From Corallococcus sp. CAG:1435 (GTDB lineage Bacteria; Bacillota; Clostridia; Christensenellales; CAG-314): 16,600 nucleotides of DNA. The DNA is taken from positions 5,415-22,014 of the forward strand of contig HF998470.1 in the NCBI GenBank assembly GCA_000433775.1, given 5' to 3'. The position numbers and the translations under genes were made by a program. Below the pieces are notes generated by a model, which worked only from the letters and a program-made list of their open reading frames with translations, ran no database searches and was not told where the DNA came from. This document shows positions 1 through 7,027 of this stretch, one piece after another; the first letter of the stretch is position 1; each line of letters opens with the position of its first letter.

Positions 1-112
1 TATATGTGCTCTTCAAGTGAGCCTTTTTACTTTACTACAATTTTGTGCTTTTGTCAAGAGTTTTGTGTCAAAAAAAACAGCAAACTTCACGCAAAAGTTT
101 TTTGCAAAGGAC

Positions 113-137
113 TCAAAACGCCCTTTGGGGCTGTTTT
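113..137 (-). terminator. Weak candidate terminator after the membrane-protein gene
   Basis: On the minus strand, AGCCCC-AAA-GGGC forms a short GC-rich hairpin followed by GTTTTG, about 20 nt after the stop codon of the membrane-protein gene. The T-run is short. On the plus strand the same hairpin is followed by TGTTTTTG, so it could work better in that direction or in both. Nothing else convincing is seen in bases 1-155. Confidence 0.35.
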
Positions 138-155
138 TGTCATTTTCCCGTGCTT

Positions 156-791
156 TCACGGTTTCACCGCAAAACGCAAAATTTTTGCCACGGCAATTAG
201 CGCACCTCTCAACAAAAAGTCGTAGGCCACAACGGCAAATTGTGCCGCCACAAGAACTATTGCAAACCACTTGGACTGCACAATGGTGTTGAAAACTGCC
301 GGCGTGAACAGGTAGCAAGCAAGAAGAGTAAGCGCAATGCCCACTTCCAACAAAACGTAGTACAGCACCCACTTTACAACTTTGGGTAACCGTGGTTTAC
401 GTTCCACGTTGAGGTTTACCACCTTTCTGTCGTCGCCGTTGCCGAACGGGTCTTCCATCACCTGCGTGTCTTTGACGGTGGCTGTTATTTTAACCATTTC
501 GCCGCACACCTTGACAATGGCAACAGGCATGCAAAAAACAACTATCGGAAGCACGTACACTATGTTTGCCAAACCCAAAAACACACCTAAAATGGAAGAC
601 ACGATGTATGTAAGCATGGTGTACACCAAATTTTTGGCGTCCAGCATAAGAGGGATTACCACGGCAACGGAAGAAACTATGCCCAAAACAAGCACAATCC
701 ATTTCAAACCGGGCAACCCCGACAAAAACATACACACCGACGCAACGGCACAGCACATTGCGCTTATTGCGATGCGTTTGGCTTTACTCAC
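156..791 (-). CDS. Polytopic membrane protein of unknown function, last gene of the DUF5685 operon
   Basis: A 211-residue protein. I chose the GTG start at 791 because it overlaps the TAG stop of the upstream J-protein gene (TAGTG); the longer frame to 857 would run deep into that gene. Hydrophobic segments lie at about residues 9-25, 30-50, 55-75 and 80-105, followed by a charged soluble stretch of about 40 residues (FGNGDDRKVVNL region) and two more hydrophobic segments near the C-terminus, so roughly six transmembrane helices. The layout and a KAKRIAISAM-like start recall small Clostridial membrane proteins and, loosely, ECF-transporter S components, but I recognise no family motif. Overlap with the J-protein gene indicates translational coupling and a shared role. 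Function unknown. Confidence 0.75.
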   Translation of the reverse strand: MSKAKRIAISAMCCAVASVCMFLSGLPGLKWIVLVLGIVSSVAVVIPLMLDAKNLVYTMLTYIVSSILGVFLGLANIVYVLPIVVFCMPVAIVKVCGEMVKITATVKDTQVMEDPFGNGDDRKVVNLNVERKPRLPKVVKWVLYYVLLEVGIALTLLACYLFTPAVFNTIVQSKWFAIVLVAAQFAVVAYDFLLRGALIAVAKILRFAVKP

Positions 792-1420
792 TAGCAACCA
801 CCGCCCATACAACTTGCGCAGTTGCAGCAAGCGTTGCAAAGCAGACAGTCGGCACATGCGCTACCCGTGCAAGTACCGTTTCCTGCTCCCATGTTGACTC
901 CGTTGTCCACGGGACGGGACGTTGTGCGCAACTGATCGGGACTGATGGTGTTGGAAGCAAGAATTTTGGTGAGTTTTTCCAGGCTTTGACGGTACCTTTG
1001 ATTGTCAGGCTCCATCTGGCAGGCAAGTTCAAGTTGTTTTTTGCTTTCCAAAAACCAGTTGCGTTTGTAAAACAAAATTGACTGAACGTAGTGCCACTCG
1101 GCGTCTCGGCTTACTCGGTTGTCCAAACTTGTTTGCGCTTCATCCAGTTTGTTTTCCTTGATGAGTTGCTGAATTTCCGTGTAGTCGTCTTCCTGACGCA
1201 AATCCTCCGTTTGAGTGGATTCCTCCATGGAAGCCAGAATATCTCTGTACGCCACTTCGATACGTTGCAAATTTTCCGATGCGTCCTCTCCCGCTTCGCC
1301 GGGAAGAAATCTGTCCTTCTGGTACTTTTCACGCAGTTGTTTGTAACGCTGTTCCACCTCTTCCCTTGTGGCGTTGGTGTCTAATCCCAAAATTTCATAA
1401 GCATTGTAGTTGTAGTCCAT
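791..1420 (-). CDS. Degenerate J-domain protein with TPR-like middle and cysteine-rich tail
   Basis: A 209-residue protein. Residues 5-65 read as a J domain: YEILGLDTNATREEVEQRYK, then LREKYQKDRF, then an AYRDIL helix. The catalytic HPD tripeptide that stimulates Hsp70 ATPase is replaced by QKD at 34-36, so classical DnaK co-chaperone activity is doubtful. Residues 79-150 are helical and TPR-like. The C-terminal 26 residues hold nine cysteines (184, 189, 192, 195, 198, 199, 201, 204, 209), suggesting metal binding, disulfides or lipidation. The gene starts 1 nt after the DUF5685 stop (TGATATG) and its stop overlaps the next start, so three genes are coupled. J-domain proteins next to DUF5685 are, from memory, a recurrent Clostridial arrangement; their role is not established. 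Confidence 0.85.
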   Translation of the reverse strand: MDYNYNAYEILGLDTNATREEVEQRYKQLREKYQKDRFLPGEAGEDASENLQRIEVAYRDILASMEESTQTEDLRQEDDYTEIQQLIKENKLDEAQTSLDNRVSRDAEWHYVQSILFYKRNWFLESKKQLELACQMEPDNQRYRQSLEKLTKILASNTISPDQLRTTSRPVDNGVNMGAGNGTCTGSACADCLLCNACCNCASCMGGGC

Positions 1421-1421
1421 A

Positions 1422-2276
1422 TCAGCCTTTTTTCTCCGATTGTTTTATTTTTGCCAAAATTTGCCTGGTTTTTTCCCGCAGGCTGTCATAAATTACGTTT
1501 TTGAGTACGCAGGAATATTTTGTAATGTTGCTGTCGTTGAAGCACTGTGCCGCACGGTTCAGCACGGCAAACATCAAAAAAGTTATTTCCTGCAAATGGG
1601 GAATCAGTTCCGCTACGCTTTTCACCCCGTAACAACTGACGAAAACGTTGTAGTTGCCTTTTTTCAAATCCTTTTCCGCATCGTCCAAAGCGTCCACAAG
1701 ATAAATCCACTTGCCGATGTTGTAGCAAAGGTCCGTCAAATCCGCAGTTGCCTTTTCCCCCAAAGCGAGGGAACAGAAATCTCTCGACAGACAGGCAAAG
1801 GAATGTGCCACCATGTCGGGATTTCCGCTGTTTTCCTTTTCCATACGGCGCAACTCGCAATAGTTTTCAGCCACAGCTTCGTCAAGTTGAGGCCACATTG
1901 TGCGTGCACGCTTGTACGCCCTGCCGTAGGCTTTAAGTACGGTTTTGCGTCTGCCGTTGTCCAAAACGTCGTCGTAGATGTTCCAATAGTTGAGAATGAC
2001 GTTGGCAACGGACATTTTGTCCGTCAGTTCCGTGGGAGTTACCGAAGGGCGTTTGGTTACAGGATGAGAAACGCACCTGATGTCCTGCAAAACGACATCC
2101 TCATTCAATGCGCCGTGAAACAGCACGTTGAAAAAATTGATGTCGTTGGTGATGAATACCCTTGGCAAATCGCCGAAAAGTTTTTTGGTGGAAAGACACA
2201 GCCCGCACATGAATGCCTGCCACAGTCCACGCTGTCCGTCCTCGATTTGCTTGTTGATGTTTACATATCCAAACAT
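1422..2276 (-). CDS. DUF5685 family protein
   Basis: A 284-residue, mostly helical soluble protein starting MFGYV, preceded by GGAGAAAA and ATG. It carries the marks I associate with DUF5685: the N-terminal CGLC at 24-27 and a C-x2-HP motif at C68/H71, which could form a Cys/His metal site. Two acidic motifs stand out: DDVLD at 102-106 after an NYWNIY helix, and DALDDAEKD followed by KKGNYN at 195-209. Their order and spacing recall the two aspartate-rich motifs of head-to-head isoprenoid synthases such as squalene/phytoene synthase, where Asp residues bind Mg-diphosphate. That resemblance is my inference. It lies 49 nt after trpS and 1 nt before the J-protein gene. No promoter is evident in that gap, so it is probably transcribed with trpS. 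Confidence 0.8.
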   Translation of the reverse strand: MFGYVNINKQIEDGQRGLWQAFMCGLCLSTKKLFGDLPRVFITNDINFFNVLFHGALNEDVVLQDIRCVSHPVTKRPSVTPTELTDKMSVANVILNYWNIYDDVLDNGRRKTVLKAYGRAYKRARTMWPQLDEAVAENYCELRRMEKENSGNPDMVAHSFACLSRDFCSLALGEKATADLTDLCYNIGKWIYLVDALDDAEKDLKKGNYNVFVSCYGVKSVAELIPHLQEITFLMFAVLNRAAQCFNDSNITKYSCVLKNVIYDSLREKTRQILAKIKQSEKKG

Positions 2277-2325
2277 TTTTCTCCAATGTCGTCAAACGCA
2301 TTTGGTACGTTTTTTGTACTACCGT

Positions 2326-3333
2326 TTACTGAATTTTGGGTACCAAGCCTATCTTACGATACACTTTGGAAAGAGTTTTTGAAGCAATGTGCGACGCTGT
2401 TGCGGCACCCTTTGCCAAAATCTCTTCCAAGTACGCCTTGTCTTTCAACAACTGTGCATGACGTTGCTGAATGGGTTGTAACGCCGCAATTACCGCATCG
2501 GCAACGGCGTCCTTGAATTCGCCGTAGCCCTTGCCTTCGAAACGCTGTTCGCAGGAGGCGACGCTTTCGCCGCTGCACAGGCTGTAAATGGTGATGAGGT
2601 TGGAAATTGCCGGTTGTTCCGCACGCATTTTCACACATCCTTCACAATCCGTTACCGCACGGCGCAACTTGCGACGTATTGTGTCGGCGTCGTCCGTCAA
2701 AGTTATGTAGGCGTTTTCGTTGGGGTCTGACTTGGACATTTTGACGGTAGGGTCCTGCAAACTCTTGATACTGCTGCCGTTTTTGGGGACAAGTCCTTCC
2801 GGCACGGTGAACGTCGGCGAATACCTTGCGTTGAAACGCTCGGCAAGGTTGCGTGTCAGTTCCAGATGCTGCACCTGGTCCTTGCCCACAGGCACAAAGT
2901 TCGTCTGATACAGCAAAATGTCGCTTGCCATAAGCACGGGATAGTTCATAAGTCCCATATTTATATTATCGGCATGTTTCCTTGATTTTTCCTTAAACTG
3001 CGTCATTCTGTTGAGTTCGCCTATGTAGGACATGGTGTCCAGAATCCACGCAAGTTCGGCATGTTCGTGAACGTGCGACTGCACGAAAAGTACGCTTTTT
3101 TGTGCGTCTACGCCGCAAGCCAGATACAGCGCAAGCAAATCCAGCGTGTTTTTGCGCAGTTCCGCAGGCACCTGCGTTACCGTGAGAGAGTGCAAATCGG
3201 CAACGCAGTAGATGCAGTTGTAATCCTTTTGCAGTTGCTCCCAGTTGCGTATTGTTCCCAAGTAGTTGCCTAATGTTATTTTTCCTGTTGGTTGAACGGC
3301 ACTGAATACCGTCTTTTTTGCCTGTTCTTCCAT
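2326..3333 (-). CDS. trpS: Tryptophanyl-tRNA synthetase
   Basis: Class I aminoacyl-tRNA synthetase that charges tRNA-Trp with tryptophan in the cytoplasm. The 335-residue length is normal for bacterial TrpRS. The HIGH-equivalent region is PTGKITLGNYLG at 15-26, followed by ADLHSLT near 45-51 and GELNRMTQFK near 105-114. The second ATP-binding loop is KMSKS at 198-202, followed by DPN. The start at 3333 is chosen over an upstream ATG at 3441 because it has a GAGGTAA ribosome site, begins MEEQAKKTVFSAVQPTG as the family does, and lies about 30 nt after a strong promoter. The leader is too short for a T-box, so tRNA-sensing attenuation is not supported here. Confidence 0.97.
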   Translation of the reverse strand: MEEQAKKTVFSAVQPTGKITLGNYLGTIRNWEQLQKDYNCIYCVADLHSLTVTQVPAELRKNTLDLLALYLACGVDAQKSVLFVQSHVHEHAELAWILDTMSYIGELNRMTQFKEKSRKHADNINMGLMNYPVLMASDILLYQTNFVPVGKDQVQHLELTRNLAERFNARYSPTFTVPEGLVPKNGSSIKSLQDPTVKMSKSDPNENAYITLTDDADTIRRKLRRAVTDCEGCVKMRAEQPAISNLITIYSLCSGESVASCEQRFEGKGYGEFKDAVADAVIAALQPIQQRHAQLLKDKAYLEEILAKGAATASHIASKTLSKVYRKIGLVPKIQ

Positions 3334-3370
3334 AAATTTACCTCTGTTGAAAACAAATTTCTTATTTTTT

Positions 3371-3399
3371 ATTGTAACACTTGCGCCACTGCCTGTCAA
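3371..3399 (-). promoter_or_regulatory. Sigma-A promoter of trpS operon
   Basis: Minus strand: TTGACA (3399-3394), 17-bp spacer, TACAAT (3376-3371). Transcription should start near 3364, giving a leader of about 30 nt. It probably drives trpS and the DUF5685, J-protein and membrane-protein genes. Confidence 0.85.
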
Positions 3400-3481
3400 C
3401 AACAGCGACGTTTGTGAAATCAAGTTGACACTACAGTCCAACGCACTTATGTGTTCGGAAACGCTTTCTTTTGTTACTTAC

Positions 3482-3511
3482 AAAAGAAAAAGGCGACAGA
3501 AAACTGTCGCC
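3482..3511 (-). terminator. Rho-independent terminator of the P-loop gene
   Basis: Perfect 8-bp stem GGCGACAG-TTTT-CTGTCGCC on the minus strand, followed by TTTTTCTTTT. It lies just after the stop codon of the P-loop gene and insulates it from the trpS promoter. Confidence 0.92.
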
Positions 3512-3527
3512 TGCCGTTTTGCGAAAA

Positions 3528-3938
3528 TTACTTGACGTGCTTGGCAATGAAGGGAGGAAGATTTTCCTTGGAGGAACTTGCCGTGATGACAAATTGCACG
3601 TCAAATTCTTTACCTATTTGTTCCAGACCGTCGTACAAAACGCCCAACTCGCTTACGTTGCAATCCAACAGTCTGGTGATGCCGTCTATGAAAACTTTTT
3701 CTATGTCGAAGTTTGCGGCGAGCATTCCCTTAATGAAGGAAACGATGTCTTTTTGGCTGTTCAGTCCGTAGTGTGAGGCGTCCACAAGACGGATGTTTCT
3801 TGCCAGGTCGTGAATACGGTTGTTGCTTCTGTCAAGATACACCACAACTCCCTTTGCCGTTTGTGCCGTCCGGTTGGCAAGATCCACAATCTGCTTTGTT
3901 TTGCCGGTGCCTTTTTCGCCGTAAATTACCTGAATCAA
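3528..3938 (-). CDS. Small P-loop ATPase of unknown role
   Basis: A 136-residue protein if translated from TTG at 3938, which sits 8 nt after a GGAGG ribosome site. The frame is also open to a TTG at 3953, but that start overlaps the ribosome site, so 3938 is preferred. Walker A is GEKGTGKT at 7-14 and a Walker B-like KVFID is at 81-85. The fold is a minimal P-loop NTPase without additional domains; a sensor-like ITASSS follows at 118-123. Related short Clostridial proteins are often labelled ATP-binding or PilT-like from the P-loop alone, which I would not extend to a function. It is monocistronic, with its own promoter and terminator. Confidence 0.85.
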   Translation of the reverse strand: MIQVIYGEKGTGKTKQIVDLANRTAQTAKGVVVYLDRSNNRIHDLARNIRLVDASHYGLNSQKDIVSFIKGMLAANFDIEKVFIDGITRLLDCNVSELGVLYDGLEQIGKEFDVQFVITASSSKENLPPFIAKHVK

Positions 3939-3991
3939 TGTTTTGTCCTCCAAAATGTTTTAGTACAAGAGAAAACTCTCGAGTTTCTATT

Positions 3992-4020
3992 ATTCTATAC
4001 CATATCCCTGCAAATTTCAA
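3992..4020 (-). promoter_or_regulatory. Sigma-A promoter of the P-loop gene
   Basis: Minus strand: TTGAAA (4020-4015), 17-bp spacer, TAGAAT (3997-3992). The predicted start is near 3985, about 47 nt before the TTG codon. Confidence 0.75.
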
Positions 4021-4107
4021 GGCTTTTTGTACAAATACACCGTGAAAAAGTGGCTTTTTTTGTCTTTACCCGACGTCAGCGCATCAACGCAAGGGTAGCG
4101 GCAAGAA

Positions 4108-5175
4108 TCATTCCGCCGATTGCAATTTCGCCGTTTGGTCGGCAAGGCGCAACGCCTCCACCATTTCGTCGATGTTTCCGTTCATGAAACTGTCGATGGA
4201 ATACAGCGTCAGCCCTATGCGATGGTCGGTTACACGTCCCTGCGGGAAGTTGTAGGTGCGTATGCGTTCGCTTCTGTCCCCCGTGCCTACCTGACTTCTG
4301 CGGGCGGCGGCGTATTCGGCATTGGCTTGCGTCTGATAGTAGTCGTACAGTTTGCTTTTGAGAATGGCAAACGCCTTTTCTCTGTTTTTGATTTGGCTTC
4401 TTTCGTCCTGACAGTTTACCACTATTCCCGTGGGGAGATGCGTCAGTCTTATTGCGCTTTCCGTCTTGTTGACGTGCTGTCCGCCTGCGCCGGAAGAACG
4501 GTAGGTGTCCACCTTGACGTCCTTGTCGGCAATTTCAATGTCCACGTCGGGGGCTTCGGGCAACACCGCAACGGTGATGGTGCTGGTGTGTATTCGTCCC
4601 TGACTTTCCGTGTCAGGCACACGCTGCACACGGTGTACGCCGCTTTCAAACTTAAACTTGCTGTATGCGCCTTCCCCCACTACCATGAAGGAACCTTCTT
4701 TCAGCCCGCCAAGTTCGTTTTCTTCGATGTTTATCTCTTCCACCTTCCAGTGGTTTTTTTCCGCAAACATGTAGTACATGCGACGTATTTCGTTGGCAAA
4801 CAACGCCGCTTCTTCTCCGCCTGCGCCTGCCCTTATTTCCACTATTACGTTTTTGTCGTCGTTGGGGTCCTTGGGAAGCAACAACACTTTCAGTTGTTCC
4901 TGCAACTCCTCACGGCGTTTTTTGTCGGAAGATATTTCTTCACGCAACATTTCCAGCATTTCCTTGTCATTTTCCGTTTCGGCAAGTTGCAATGCCTCCG
5001 AAAGATTGCTTTCCACCTTCTTGTACTGCTCGTAACACTCCACAATGGGGGTAAGGCTACTGTGCTCCTTGACGAGTTTTTTCCAACTGTTGTTGTTGGC
5101 AATTACCTCCGGTTTGGCTATCTCTTCCGTAAGAAAGTTGTACCTCTCCACGATTTTTTCCAGTTTTTCCGTCAT
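4108..5175 (-). CDS. prfA: Peptide chain release factor 1
   Basis: RF1 recognises UAA and UAG in the ribosomal A site and triggers peptide release. The 355-residue length is typical. GGQ, which hydrolyses peptidyl-tRNA, is at 231-233 in SGAGGQHVNKTESA. The codon-reading motif is PDT at 187-189 (P-x-T class, as in RF1; RF2 would have SPF). EIRAGAGGEEAALF at 113-126 and HRVQRVPDTESQGRIHTS are RF1/RF2 signatures. The start has GAGGTAAAAA just upstream. It begins 11 nt after the YqhQ-PrmC fusion gene, whose PrmC half methylates the GGQ glutamine, so enzyme and substrate are co-transcribed. No clear terminator follows in 4021-4107. Confidence 0.97.
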   Translation of the reverse strand: MTEKLEKIVERYNFLTEEIAKPEVIANNNSWKKLVKEHSSLTPIVECYEQYKKVESNLSEALQLAETENDKEMLEMLREEISSDKKRREELQEQLKVLLLPKDPNDDKNVIVEIRAGAGGEEAALFANEIRRMYYMFAEKNHWKVEEINIEENELGGLKEGSFMVVGEGAYSKFKFESGVHRVQRVPDTESQGRIHTSTITVAVLPEAPDVDIEIADKDVKVDTYRSSGAGGQHVNKTESAIRLTHLPTGIVVNCQDERSQIKNREKAFAILKSKLYDYYQTQANAEYAAARRSQVGTGDRSERIRTYNFPQGRVTDHRIGLTLYSIDSFMNGNIDEMVEALRLADQTAKLQSAE

Positions 5176-5186
5176 TTTTTACCTCG

Positions 5187-6950
5187 TTATTTCACGTTGG
5201 CGACAACTATCCTGTCGCAGTTGCCGTAATCCTTGATAACTTTGATGTTGCAAAAAGCCTCCGAAAGCAGTTGCGTTACTTCCTGAGCCTGATTGTAGCC
5301 TATTTCCAGCACGATAGCGCCACCCTTGCAGAGATGTGCGGGGGCGTCCTTTGCCAGAACACGGTAGAAATCCAATCCGTCCTCGCCACCGTCCAGCGCA
5401 AGGTGCGGTTCGTGATTTTTGACGTTGTTTTCCAAAGTGGGAATAACGTTTCTTTCCACATAGGGCGGATTGCTTACGATAATGTCAAATTTACCGACGA
5501 TGTTTTCAAACATGTCCCCCTGCACAAGTTCCACCTTGGCTTTGAGATTTTTGGCGTTGGCTTTTGCCACCTTCAAAGCCGCAGGGCTTACGTCGGAAAG
5601 CGTAACGCTGCACCCCTTTTCCAAAGCGACGGTGATGCCTATTGCGCCGCTTCCGCAACACATATCCAGCACTTTGCTGTTGTTTGCGGCAAGTTTGATT
5701 GCCTGTTCCGCTACCAATTCCGTTTCCGGACGGGGAATAAGCACGTCGGGATTGACGGCAAAAGTCCGTCCGTAAAATTCCGTGTTGCCCAAAACATACT
5801 GCAACGGTTCGCCTTGGGCAATGCGCTGTGCGTACTTTTGCAGGCGAATCGTCCAGCCGAAGGGAATTTTCAAATCCTTTTGCAAGTCGCTGCGTTTGAT
5901 GTTGAGTACCGAACAAACCAACCAGTCCATGTCGGATTTTTCCATTTTCTGAGCAATACCGCTTTGTTGCAGTTGTTCACGAAACTGTTGCAAAGTTATT
6001 GCCTCGGGAAAATGCACTTCCGGTATCGTGGGGTCGGCGTCCATTTCCAGCACCTTGTTGAAAGAACATATCGCCACTTCGCACATGCTGTCGTCGGGCT
6101 CACGGGTGGTGAGTTTCTGAAACTGTTTGCCCAACCATTTGAGGGGACGGAAAAGCACAAAGTTGCTTCGTGCAAGCAACATCAGCATTTCGTAACTGAC
6201 GCCTGCAGTGACGGGCAAAAGGGCAATTTTGAGCAAAGCACGCAACCACCAGTTTTCCTTTTCCACAAAGGCGGTGAAACCGCACAGTACGCACACCACG
6301 TCCAGCACCATCATAAGCACCACCGAAAGCACCACCACAAACACAATGAAACTTGTGCCGCAACGATCGTGGTATCTGCTGCACTTTTGTACGTTTTCCA
6401 CGGTCAGAGGCATTTCCGCTTCGTAGCAGGCAATGGTCTTGTGTTCGGCACCGTGGTACATAAACACACGTTTTATTTCCCTTATGCGGGAAATGGAAGC
6501 CATGTAGGCGATGAGAACAGCCATCTTGCACACGCCCTCGATGAGCGATTTTAGCCAGGCGTACTGCGTTTCGTCCAACTTGGTGAGGGCAAAAATACCC
6601 GTGGTAACGCCTGTGGGAAGCAAAATGAACAACGCTATTGCCAGCAAAAATCCCAACAGAAAGGAAAACACCATCATGCCGCCCATTTTACCGTCGGATG
6701 TGTCCACTTCATCCTCCGCCATTACTTCGGCGGATTTGCCTATTATTCTGAACCCTTCCACCATGGAAATTACCAGATTGACGACGCCACGCAAAAAAGG
6801 TACCTTTCTGTACCACGGTTTTTTGGCGGACAAACGTTTGGTTTCCACACGGATTTGTCCCGATTCGTCCCTTACGGACAAAGCCATACTGCTTTCGCCA
6901 CGCATCATGACGCCTTCTATTACGGCTTGTCCTCCGATTTTAGTTTTCAT
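5187..6950 (-). CDS. prmC: YqhQ (DUF1385)-PrmC fusion: membrane protein plus release-factor glutamine methyltransferase
   Basis: One 587-residue reading frame joins two families. Residues 1-285 are DUF1385/YqhQ: IGGQAVIEGVMMRG at 5-18, the hallmark MYHGAEHKTIACYEA at 164-178, HDRCGTSF near 194-201, and hydrophobic segments near 92-113, 140-153, 200-225 and 238-260. Residues about 315-587 are PrmC, which uses S-adenosylmethionine to N5-methylate the GGQ glutamine of RF1/RF2: EPLQYVLG at 381-388, LIPRPETE at 404-411, SAM motif LDMCCGSGAIGI at 428-439, and catalytic NPPYV at 494-498. Both halves look intact and the linker (about 286-314) has no stop or obvious frame problem. The start has GGAG. 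The fusion would place PrmC at the membrane. YqhQ's biochemical role is not known to me. Confidence 0.93.
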   Translation of the reverse strand: MKTKIGGQAVIEGVMMRGESSMALSVRDESGQIRVETKRLSAKKPWYRKVPFLRGVVNLVISMVEGFRIIGKSAEVMAEDEVDTSDGKMGGMMVFSFLLGFLLAIALFILLPTGVTTGIFALTKLDETQYAWLKSLIEGVCKMAVLIAYMASISRIREIKRVFMYHGAEHKTIACYEAEMPLTVENVQKCSRYHDRCGTSFIVFVVVLSVVLMMVLDVVCVLCGFTAFVEKENWWLRALLKIALLPVTAGVSYEMLMLLARSNFVLFRPLKWLGKQFQKLTTREPDDSMCEVAICSFNKVLEMDADPTIPEVHFPEAITLQQFREQLQQSGIAQKMEKSDMDWLVCSVLNIKRSDLQKDLKIPFGWTIRLQKYAQRIAQGEPLQYVLGNTEFYGRTFAVNPDVLIPRPETELVAEQAIKLAANNSKVLDMCCGSGAIGITVALEKGCSVTLSDVSPAALKVAKANAKNLKAKVELVQGDMFENIVGKFDIIVSNPPYVERNVIPTLENNVKNHEPHLALDGGEDGLDFYRVLAKDAPAHLCKGGAIVLEIGYNQAQEVTQLLSEAFCNIKVIKDYGNCDRIVVANVK

Positions 6951-6975
6951 ATCTTCTCCATTACATTACAATACA

Positions 6976-7019
6976 GGCGACAAAACGCTTTTGTCGCCGA
7001 AGAAAGCAGGAAAGCCTGC
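6976..7019 (-). terminator. Two hairpins after the LacI-type gene
   Basis: Two stem-loops lie between the regulator's stop codon and the yqhQ-prmC start. GCAGG-CTTT-CCTGC (7019-7006) is followed by TTTCTTC on the minus strand; on the plus strand it is followed by ATTTTTTG. Next is a perfect 10-bp stem, GGCGACAAAA-GCG-TTTTGTCGCC (6998-6976), without a T-run. The first is a plausible weak terminator. The second ends only 25 nt before the yqhQ-prmC ATG, so it could instead sit in that gene's leader. I see no good promoter for yqhQ-prmC here. Confidence 0.55.
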
Positions 7020-7027
7020 ATTTTTTG

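Noticed and set aside
2277..2325. Terminator between trpS and the DUF5685 gene
   Set aside because: GGTAGTAC...GTACC is a weak stem around an A-run and has no T-run on the minus strand; readthrough is more likely.
3334..3399. T-box riboswitch before trpS
   Set aside because: The promoter gives a leader of only about 30 nt, far too short for a specifier loop and antiterminator.
4120..5229. Long plus-strand frame opposite prfA (369 codons)
   Set aside because: It is antisense to a gene with complete RF1 motifs; the long frame is a codon-usage shadow. The same applies to the plus-strand frames at 1440-2516, 5271-6554 and 12542-13579.
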